Shown here piece by piece: positions 6,465 to 12,278 of a stretch of 12,278 bases of DNA. The first letter of the stretch is position 1. The number at the start of each line of letters is the position of its first letter. Both the position numbers and the translations under genes were made by a program. This DNA is from Oscillospiraceae bacterium. Lineage in GTDB: Bacteria > Bacillota > Clostridia > Oscillospirales > Acutalibacteraceae. Below the pieces are notes generated by a model that saw nothing but the letters and a program-made list of their open reading frames with translations, was not told the origin of the DNA and did not search any database. The stretch spans positions 7,815-20,092 of the forward strand of contig DNIP01000048.1 in the NCBI GenBank assembly GCA_003499325.1. The letters are read 5' to 3'.

Positions 6465-6492
6465 TTGACATTGGTGTCAAATGATCTATAAT
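6465..6492 (+). promoter_or_regulatory. Consensus sigma-A promoter of the kinase gene, with dyad over -35
   Basis: TTGACA (6465-6470) and TATAAT (6487-6492) are both perfect and spaced 16 bp. The -35 box is half of an inverted repeat, TTGACA-N4-TGTCAA (6465-6480), which would suit a dimeric repressor that blocks the -35 box. The box sequences are seen directly; operator function is inference. Confidence 0.8.
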
Positions 6493-6526
6493 AAAAGAGG
6501 AAAAATATGGATTCAGGAGGGGAACT

Positions 6527-8587
6527 ATGCTTTGTTATCATTGTATGCGTGAGAAGGGCGACGCCGAGATATGTCCGCACTGTCACGCAAAGGGCGGCGC
6601 TGATTTGCAACCGCATCAGATCGCGCCCGGTACCGTGATCGGCAACCGCTATACGCTCGGCGACGTCATCGGCGAAGGCGGCTTCGGTATTACCTATATC
6701 GGATCGGAGAACACCCTCGGTATCACCGTGGCGATCAAGGAGTACTATCCCTTTGGCTACTGCAATCGCAATACGACGGCGAGCAATACCGTTGCGGTGA
6801 CCTCCGATGATAAACAGCAGGTGTTCGAAAAGGGGCGTTCGCGCTTTTTGAGGGAAGCAAAAACACTGGCGAAGTTCCAGACCGATCCCGGTGTTGTGGA
6901 CGTCATCGATTTTCTCGAAGAGAATAATACTGCCTACATCATCATGGAGTATCTGGACGGAATCACCCTGCGTGAGTACCTCAAGCAGAACGGTAATCTA
7001 TCGCCCGAACAGGCGGTACAGATGCTGTTGCCGTCGATGCGCGCACTGGCTAAGATACATAGCGCGGGCGTGATCCACCGCGATATCAGCCCCGATAATA
7101 TCATGGTACTGCGTGACGGCACGTTAAAGCTGATGGACTTCGGCGCGGCGCGTGACTTTGACGGCGCTGACAGCCGTTCGATGTCGATCATGCTCAAGCA
7201 GGGCTATGCTCCCGCCGAGCAGTACAGCCGCAACGGTGAGCAGGGTCCGTGGACGGATGTTTACGGCATGTGCGCGACCATCTACCGCGCGATCACGGGT
7301 GTCACGCCTGTTGATTCCATCGACCGTTCCTATCAGGATACCCTGCGTTTGCCCTCGCAGTGCGGCGTGAAGATCACTCCCGCGATGGAGAATACGTTGA
7401 TGTACGGTCTGGCGATCCACGTGGAGAACCGCTGTCCCGATATGAACAAGCTGATCGAGCTGTTCGAGCAGACGCTCAGAGGACAGGACGATCCTGCGGG
7501 AGTGGCTGTGGGAGCGGCAGCAGGCGCCGCTGCAGGCGCTGCCGCGTTCCGTGAAAGCCGCACGATCGATCCGAATATGACCGTCGCGGCAGACGACTAT
7601 CATACACGCCATCAGCCTGCTCAGCAGGAATATCAGCATCGGGTACAGCAGGGATACCAACGTCCGCCGCAGCCGGATTATCGGCCGCCCATGCAGCAGT
7701 ATCCCCCGCAGCAGCCGACGCCCAAGAAGAGCTCCGCCGCGCCGTGGATCGTGGGGATCTTGGTGTTCCTTGCGGTGATCGCGGCAGTGATAGCGGTGTT
7801 TATGGCCGTCATGAAGAAGAACAATACCGAGGATCCCGCATCATCGGTTATCGAGGCGGAGACTGTCGAAACGCTTAAGATGCCCGATCTGTCAGGCTTG
7901 ACCGAGGAAGAAGCCATCAAGAAGCTCAGCGATATGAACCTGAGCGTCGATGAAGTGAAAACAGCGGTGAGCGAGGATCAGGCGGCGGGCAAGGTGTTCA
8001 GCCAGGTACCCAAGTCCGATACCGAGATCACACACGATACCAAGATCACGCTCTATATCGCAAAGCAATCCGCGGCGTCGTCAACACCGGAATCGAAGAA
8101 GGAGCCTGTTGTAGACTCGCCTAAAGCGATTTCAGCGGTCTATTACAGCACCGCGAGGACGTACGTGGAAATGCACACAAGCCCGAGCGACAGCAGCGGC
8201 CAGCTGGGGAAGCTCTGGAGAGGCGACAGCGTGCAACTGATCGAGAAAACGTCATCGAGCTGGTACCGCGTCTACGACGGTAATGTCACGGGCTATGTCT
8301 ACGCGGCATATCTCTCAGCCGACCGTTCCAAGGTTCCTTCCGTCACTGATCCGATCTATGTTGATGACGATCTCGACGATGGATTTCTGGCGCTGCGCGC
8401 GTCCGCGTCCGAGAACAGCGCCAAGCTGCTCGAGATCCCCTGCGGCGCGTCGATGACCTATCTGGGCACTTTTGAGGATCATGACTACGTCCGCAGTGAC
8501 GGTTATCATGTCAGATGGGCTAAGGTAAGGTATAACGGCAAGGAAGGCTATGTTTACGATTACTATCTCAACGACGGTGACGAATGA
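6527..8587 (+). CDS. Transmembrane Ser/Thr protein kinase with zinc ribbon, PASTA and SH3-like domains
   Basis: This 686-residue receptor-type kinase starts six bases after a perfect AGGAGG. Order of parts: a zinc ribbon with Cys3, 6, 16 and 19; the kinase domain at about 42-315; a linker with a GAAAGAAAGAAA stretch (329-340); a Gln/Pro-rich stretch (363-398); one membrane helix at about 406-428; and an extracellular part. The kinase domain has the glycine loop GEGGFG at 49-54, Lys71 in VAIKEY, HRDISPDN at 184-191, DFG at 204-206 and APAEQY at 228-233. Outside are one PASTA repeat (about 449-513) and two SH3-like domains (about 536-597 and 612-682). PASTA and bacterial SH3 domains are known to bind cell-wall fragments, so it may sense the wall. 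The usual catalytic-loop lysine is Ser188. Essential Lys, Asp, Asn and DFG residues are present, so it is probably active. No PP2C phosphatase or FHA protein is adjacent. Substrates are unknown. Confidence 0.95.
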   Translation: MLCYHCMREKGDAEICPHCHAKGGADLQPHQIAPGTVIGNRYTLGDVIGEGGFGITYIGSENTLGITVAIKEYYPFGYCNRNTTASNTVAVTSDDKQQVFEKGRSRFLREAKTLAKFQTDPGVVDVIDFLEENNTAYIIMEYLDGITLREYLKQNGNLSPEQAVQMLLPSMRALAKIHSAGVIHRDISPDNIMVLRDGTLKLMDFGAARDFDGADSRSMSIMLKQGYAPAEQYSRNGEQGPWTDVYGMCATIYRAITGVTPVDSIDRSYQDTLRLPSQCGVKITPAMENTLMYGLAIHVENRCPDMNKLIELFEQTLRGQDDPAGVAVGAAAGAAAGAAAFRESRTIDPNMTVAADDYHTRHQPAQQEYQHRVQQGYQRPPQPDYRPPMQQYPPQQPTPKKSSAAPWIVGILVFLAVIAAVIAVFMAVMKKNNTEDPASSVIEAETVETLKMPDLSGLTEEEAIKKLSDMNLSVDEVKTAVSEDQAAGKVFSQVPKSDTEITHDTKITLYIAKQSAASSTPESKKEPVVDSPKAISAVYYSTARTYVEMHTSPSDSSGQLGKLWRGDSVQLIEKTSSSWYRVYDGNVTGYVYAAYLSADRSKVPSVTDPIYVDDDLDDGFLALRASASENSAKLLEIPCGASMTYLGTFEDHDYVRSDGYHVRWAKVRYNGKEGYVYDYYLNDGDE

Positions 8588-8623
8588 TCGCATTATTCCT
8601 GTCACCCTAACCGAATAAAGATC

Positions 8624-8665
8624 GCCCTGTATGCTGTGCTTGGCATACAGGGCGTTTTGTTATTT
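8624..8665 (+). terminator. Rho-independent terminator after the kinase gene
   Basis: A perfect 11-bp stem (8624-8634 with 8643-8653, GCCCTGTATGC and its complement) and an 8-nt loop are followed by GTTTTGTTATTT. It lies 36 bp after the kinase stop and abuts the birA stop. On the opposite strand the trailing CGATCTTTATT is a poorer U-tract, so it may also end birA transcription, less efficiently. Confidence 0.88.
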
Positions 8666-9406
8666 GATCGGAATGATACTGATCTCGCCGGAGCTGAGGG
8701 TGGTGCGCACGCCGTTTTCTTCGACGATCAGTCCGCCGTCATTATCGATATCGACAGCGGTTGCGATATGAATGATATCGTTTTGCGTGTAGCGGACGGC
8801 TCTGCCGATGCAGAAGCTCCGCTTTTTGTATTTTTCGATTATGGAATGATCGTTGAGACGGCGGTAGTAGTCGATCAGCCTTGCCGTGATGGCGCCGCAC
8901 AGGGCGTTGACCTCGATATCGCCGAGGTTGCCCGCGTTCGCTGCGAATTCATCGGGGAACTGCTCGGTGCACAGGTTCATCCCGATACCGACGATCACGG
9001 CACGGGGGCGATTGCTGTCGTCGCTGACCAGCTCGGTCAGGATGCCTGCGGCCTTTTTGCCGTTCACATAAATATCGTTGACCCACTTGATCGCGGGTTG
9101 AATATCACTGAGCGTATCGACGGCTTCACAGACCGCGACGGCGGCGGCGCAGGTGATCTTCTGCACGCTTGCCGAGGGAGCGGACAGGGGGAGGGAGAGG
9201 GTCATGTACAGTCCCGTGTCCTTGGGGGAGTAGAAGCTGTGACCGCGCCTGCCGCGCCCCGCGGTCTGGTGGGTCGCGGCGTACAGGCAAAGCCCGCTGT
9301 CTGAGCGGCGCTTTGCCTCGTTATTGGTGGAGTCGATACTGTCGTACAGACGGATCGTGACGGGCTCGGAGCAATATGCTTGGATTTTTTCGGAATTGAG
9401 CTTCAT
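8660..9406 (-). CDS. birA: Biotin-protein ligase, catalytic form without DNA-binding domain
   Basis: This enzyme activates biotin to biotinyl-AMP and attaches it to the lysine of biotin carboxyl carrier proteins such as that of acetyl-CoA carboxylase. The 248-residue protein shows the conserved STNNEAKR (26-33), the biotin/ATP loop GRGRRG (50-55), KWVNDI (107-112, with Val where Pro is usual), the catalytic-site Lys of KKAAGIL (117-123), and a C-terminal SH3-like domain (about 198-246). The N-terminal helix-turn-helix of E. coli BirA is absent, so it should not repress biotin genes. An open frame reaches to 9616, but the ATG at 9406 has AAGGA 8 nt upstream and matches the family N-terminus, while the extra 70 residues look non-coding. 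It is convergent with the kinase gene and divergent from rpoB. Confidence 0.95.
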   Translation of the reverse strand: MKLNSEKIQAYCSEPVTIRLYDSIDSTNNEAKRRSDSGLCLYAATHQTAGRGRRGHSFYSPKDTGLYMTLSLPLSAPSASVQKITCAAAVAVCEAVDTLSDIQPAIKWVNDIYVNGKKAAGILTELVSDDSNRPRAVIVGIGMNLCTEQFPDEFAANAGNLGDIEVNALCGAITARLIDYYRRLNDHSIIEKYKKRSFCIGRAVRYTQNDIIHIATAVDIDNDGGLIVEENGVRTTLSSGEISIIPIK

Positions 9407-9634
9407 TTTATCTTTCCTTACAGAGAGAACACATGATTCTCCCACGATATTAGTACAATGTTTCATAAAATATGGGCGGAACAGATAGGAATTGTATACT
9501 TTCCATAAACTGCACCCGAAATGCAACAGATAAAACATTAAACGCTGTCGGGCGTTCCTTACACTTTCGAGAACAAAAGGATTTTGTTTATAATTACAAA
9601 TTAGAATTAAAAGCAAACTTTTTCAAAAAATCTA
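9407..9634. other. Gene-free A+T-rich region upstream of birA
   Basis: I see no supportable gene here. Open frames on either strand lack ribosome sites and recognisable protein features. It holds the birA Shine-Dalgarno (minus strand, 9415-9419), a small hairpin at 9541-9556 (5-bp stem, 6-nt loop), and a weak possible minus-strand promoter (TTGCTT at 9611-9616, 18 bp, TATAAA at 9587-9592). That promoter would give birA a leader of roughly 170 nt and is low confidence. Confidence 0.5.
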
Positions 9635-9671
9635 TTGACATTCTTGACGAAATCATTTAAACTACTAGAAT
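9635..9671 (+). promoter_or_regulatory. Overlapping double sigma-A promoter of rpoB
   Basis: Two staggered promoters share this stretch: TTGACA (9635-9640) with TAAACT (9658-9663) at 17 bp, and TTGACG (9644-9649) with TAGAAT (9666-9671) at 16 bp. No other plus-strand gene follows before rpoB, so either would produce an rpoB leader of about 250 nt. Confidence 0.7.
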
Positions 9672-9700
9672 GTATCATTATGGGAACATTTACGCCTGCT

Positions 9701-9731
9701 GTGTCAGACGGAATTTTCGACAAAGTATAAT
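9701..9731 (+). promoter_or_regulatory. Possible second rpoB promoter
   Basis: A perfect TATAAT (9726-9731) is preceded at 19 bp by GTGTCA (4 of 6 matches to the -35 consensus). The spacing is long and the -35 weak, so activity is uncertain. It lies just outside the repeat element that follows. Confidence 0.45.
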
Positions 9732-9761
9732 AGCAAAGTCGGAGCCGTTTGTCAAGAGGTA

Positions 9762-9885
9762 ATTTGGATACAATCTTGTCACCAAGGCTCCCTTTGGTAA
9801 AGGGAGCTCCTGCATGAGCAGGTGAGGGATTGCATGATTGATCGAGCGTAAGCGAGAAACCATCAAATTAGATTGTGATCCAAAT
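9762..9885. mobile_element. MITE-like hairpin-rich repeat in the rpoB leader
   Basis: The block is bounded by inverted ends (9762-9776 ATTTGGAT-ACAATCT, and 9870-9885, the complement with one extra base). Inside are a perfect 9-bp hairpin with 3-nt loop (GCTCCCTTT/AAAGGGAGC, about 9788-9808), a second one (CCTGC/GCAGG, 4-nt loop), the phrase GTGAGGGATT, and a small GC-GTAA-GC stem. From memory, similar CTCCCTTT...AAAGGGAGC...GAGGGATT elements are widespread in gut Clostridia genomes. TA occurs at both edges, compatible with a TA target duplication but too short to prove it. It carries no coding sequence. Confidence 0.75.
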
Positions 9886-9909
9886 ATGTTTTCCGTGAAC
9901 TATCAAAAG

Positions 9910-9915
9910 AAGGAG
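9910..9915 (+). promoter_or_regulatory. Shine-Dalgarno of rpoB
   Basis: AAGGAG lies 10 nt before TTG at 9926 and 4 nt before an in-frame GTG at 9920. The nearby ATG at 9918 is in another frame that closes after about 31 codons. Spacing does not settle the start; protein-family comparison favours TTG. Confidence 0.7.
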
Positions 9916-9925
9916 TGATGTGCTT

Positions 9926-12278
9926 TTGGTCAATGTCAAAGATGTCAAATTGGGCAAAGCAGAGCGAAAGAGCTTCGGCAAGATTGAAGACGTCATCAAT
10001 ATGCCGAACTTGATCGAGATCCAGAAAAAATCCTATCAGTGGTTCCTCGAGGAAGGACTCAAGGAGGTATTCAAGGATGTATCGGGTATCAACGACTACC
10101 AGAACAACCTTGTGCTCGACTTCATTGATTATTCCCTCGACGTGGATCATCCGAACTATTCGGTCATCGAATGTAAGGAGAGAGACGCGACCTATTCCGC
10201 GGCGCTGCGCGTTACCGCGCGTCTGCTGAATAAGGAGACCGGTGAGATCAAGGAATCTAACGTCTTTATGGGAGATTTCCCCCTGATGACCGATTCCGGT
10301 ACCTTCGTTATCAACGGCGCTGAGCGCGTTATCGTATCTCAGCTTGTTCGTTCTCCGGGCGTTTATTTCAAGATGAGCCACGACAAGACCGGTAAGGAGC
10401 TGTTCACCTCCACCGTCATCCCGAACCGCGGCGCATGGCTGGAGTATGAGAACGACGTCAACGACGTGTTCTATGTCCGTATCGATAAGAACCGCAAGCT
10501 GCCGATCACCGTTTTCCTGCGCGCCTTAGGGCTGGGCACCGACGGCGATATCGTCGAGATGTTCGGCGATGACAAGCGCATCAAGGCGACCTTTGAAAAG
10601 GACAGCTGCAAGAGCGTTGAGGACGGTCTGATCGAAGTTTACCGCAAGCTGCGCCCCTCTGAGCCTCCCACCATCGAGAGCGCTCAAACGCACATCAATA
10701 ACCTCTTCTTTGACCCGAGGCGCTACGATATGTCGCGCGTCGGCAGATATAAATACAATAAAAAGCTGAATCTGGCGGGCCGTATCACCGACCAAACTCT
10801 GACGCAGCCCGTTGTCGCGCCGCGTACCGGCGAGGTGCTGGCGCAGCGCGGCGATACCGTCACCCGTGAGATGGCGGCACAGATCGACAACGCCGGCGTC
10901 AAGTCCGTTTACGTCGCTGCCGAGGACGGTCACGAGATCAAGGTGCTCTCTAACGGTATGGTCGACATCAACGCGTATGTTGATTTTGACTGCACCAAGC
11001 TCGGCGTCAAGGAGCGCGTATGCTTTGACGTACTGTGCGAGATCCTCGACTCCTGCGAGAGCGAGGAGGAGCTCAAGGCTGAGATCGAGCGCCGCGCGGG
11101 CGAGCTCGTTCCCAACCACATCACGGTCGATGATATCTTCGCCTCCGTCAACTATATGAACTGCTTAGCGGAGCATATCGGTACCACCGACGATATCGAC
11201 CATCTGGGCAACCGCCGCATCCGCTGCGTCGGCGAGCTGCTGCAAAACCAGTTCCGCATCGGCTTTTCTCGTTTAGAGCGCGTCATCCGCGAGCGCATGA
11301 CCCTGCAGGCGCAGGATCCCGAGGCGCTCTCTCCCGCGACGCTGATCAATATCCGTCCCGTGACCGCGGCGATCAAGGAATTCTTCGGTTCCTCTCCGCT
11401 GTCCCAGTTTATGGATCAGAACAACCCCCTCGCCGAGCTGACACATAAAAGACGTCTGTCAGCCCTGGGTCCCGGCGGTCTGAGCCGAGACAGAGCGGGA
11501 TTTGAGGTACGTGACGTACACTATACCCACTACGGACGTATGTGTCCTATTGAGACCCCTGAAGGCCCCAACATCGGTCTGATCTCCTACCTCGCGACCT
11601 TTGCGAAGATCAACGAGTACGGCTTTGTGGAGACTCCCTTCCGCAAGATCGATAAAGAGACCGGCATCGTCACCAAGGAAGTGGTCTACATGACCGCCGA
11701 CATGGAGGACGAGTTCTATGTCGCACAGGCGAATGAGCCTCTTGATGAGGAAGGACATTTTGTGCATAAAAAGGTCGTCGGCCGTCATAAGGACGAATTC
11801 GTCGAGCTCAGAGCGTCCAAGTTTGATTACATGGACGTCAGCCCCCGCATGGTTGTTTCCGTCGCTACCGCGATGATCCCGTTCCTCGAGAACGATGACG
11901 CGAACCGTGCGCTGATGGGCGCGAACATGCAGCGTCAGGCTGTTCCGCTGATGGTCACCGAATCTCCGATCGTCGGCACCGGTATGGAATACAAGGCGGG
12001 TACCGACTCCGGCGTCTGCGTGCTGGCGGAGGACGACGGTACCGTTATGAGCGTTGACGCGAACCATATCACCGTTCAATATGATAACGGCAAGGTCAAG
12101 GAGCACGAGGTCATCAAGTTCCTGCGCTCCAACCAGGGCACCTGTATCAACCAGATCCCGATCGTCGAGCGCGGACAGCGCGTCGTCAAGGGCGAGGTTC
12201 TCGCCGACGGCCCCGCTACCAAGAACGGTGAGATCTCCTTAGGTAAGAACGCTCTGATCGGCTTCATGACCTGGGAAG
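9926..12278 (+). CDS. rpoB: RNA polymerase beta subunit RpoB (5' part)
   Basis: RpoB forms half of the active-site cleft of RNA polymerase and binds rifamycins. About 784 residues are present, roughly two thirds of the protein; the frame is open to the window end. The TTG start at 9926 gives [11 protein letters not shown], the opening I recall for clostridial RpoB, then [20 protein letters not shown] at 9920 would add two residues. Conserved blocks are [30 protein letters not shown] (split across about residues 110-150), [15 protein letters not shown], the rifamycin region ([10 protein letters not shown]...[13 protein letters not shown]), and [16 protein letters not shown]. Drug-contact positions equivalent to E. 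coli Gln513, Asp516, His526, Arg529 and Ser531 are all wild type, so the protein should be rifampicin sensitive. The position equivalent to E. coli Gln510 is proline (residue 491). The gene is not preceded by rplJ-rplL here; rpoC presumably follows outside the window. Confidence 0.97.
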   Translation, partial: MVNVKDVKLGKAERKSFGKIEDVINMPNLIEIQKKSYQWFLEEGLKEVFKDVSGINDYQNNLVLDFIDYSLDVDHPNYSVIECKERDATYSAALRVTARLLNKETGEIKESNVFMGDFPLMTDSGTFVINGAERVIVSQLVRSPGVYFKMSHDKTGKELFTSTVIPNRGAWLEYENDVNDVFYVRIDKNRKLPITVFLRALGLGTDGDIVEMFGDDKRIKATFEKDSCKSVEDGLIEVYRKLRPSEPPTIESAQTHINNLFFDPRRYDMSRVGRYKYNKKLNLAGRITDQTLTQPVVAPRTGEVLAQRGDTVTREMAAQIDNAGVKSVYVAAEDGHEIKVLSNGMVDINAYVDFDCTKLGVKERVCFDVLCEILDSCESEEELKAEIERRAGELVPNHITVDDIFASVNYMNCLAEHIGTTDDIDHLGNRRIRCVGELLQNQFRIGFSRLERVIRERMTLQAQDPEALSPATLINIRPVTAAIKEFFGSSPLSQFMDQNNPLAELTHKRRLSALGPGGLSRDRAGFEVRDVHYTHYGRMCPIETPEGPNIGLISYLATFAKINEYGFVETPFRKIDKETGIVTKEVVYMTADMEDEFYVAQANEPLDEEGHFVHKKVVGRHKDEFVELRASKFDYMDVSPRMVVSVATAMIPFLENDDANRALMGANMQRQAVPLMVTESPIVGTGMEYKAGTDSGVCVLAEDDGTVMSVDANHITVQYDNGKVKEHEVIKFLRSNQGTCINQIPIVERGQRVVKGEVLADGPATKNGEISLGKNALIGFMTWE

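Noticed and set aside
9407..9616. N-terminal extension of birA by 70 codons
   Set aside because: The extra residues resemble no biotin ligase domain (no helix-turn-helix), and a good ribosome site precedes the ATG at 9406.
9472..9660. Small plus-strand frame of 62 codons
   Set aside because: It has no ribosome site, no recognisable domain, A+T-rich composition, and overlaps the -35/-10 region of rpoB.
10526..12106. Two long minus-strand frames (10526-11119 and 11459-12106)
   Set aside because: They are antisense to highly conserved RpoB blocks, have no Shine-Dalgarno and resemble no protein family.

Overview
The window looks like chromosomal DNA of a spore-forming, GC-moderate member of the Clostridia, most likely near Ruminococcus/Oscillospiraceae. 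Four things point there: a clostridial-type RpoB, a SpoVAC protein behind a textbook forespore (sigma-G) promoter, a class B sortase, and a zinc-ribbon/PASTA-type Ser/Thr kinase of the kind common in gut Firmicutes. The family placement is from memory of protein families, not from a search.

Layout. Bases 34-5831 hold five genes on the minus strand, read right to left. They are a NifS-type cysteine desulfurase, ThiI, a signal-peptide lipoprotein, a 640-residue class B sortase, and a small protein of unknown function. Bases 5974-8587 hold two plus-strand genes, spoVAC and a transmembrane Ser/Thr kinase, each with its own recognisable promoter. A strong hairpin terminator at 8624-8653 separates the kinase from birA (minus strand, 8660-9406), which converges on it. 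Bases 9407-9925 are a gene-free divergent regulatory region with tandem promoters and a transposon-like repeat. rpoB starts at about 9926 and runs off the right edge.

How the genes work together. The desulfurase and the rhodanese-less ThiI form a sulfur-relay pair for 4-thiouridine in tRNA (and possibly thiamine thiazole). The lipoprotein, sortase and small protein form a compact cell-surface cluster. Its notable feature is that the sortase carries a long cytoplasmic N-terminal domain, and both that domain and the neighbouring small protein look like degenerate copies of the CinA/MogA (MoCF) fold. spoVAC and the kinase are probably independent units, one under forespore control and the other under a near-perfect housekeeping promoter.

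Two non-coding repeats deserve attention. A 131-bp element with 26-bp inverted ends lies between the desulfurase gene and thiI; its two arms differ only by a compensatory base-pair swap. A roughly 124-bp hairpin-rich element sits inside the rpoB leader. Most of the window is otherwise ordinary core genome. The sortase/MoCF-like cluster is the best candidate for undescribed biology.
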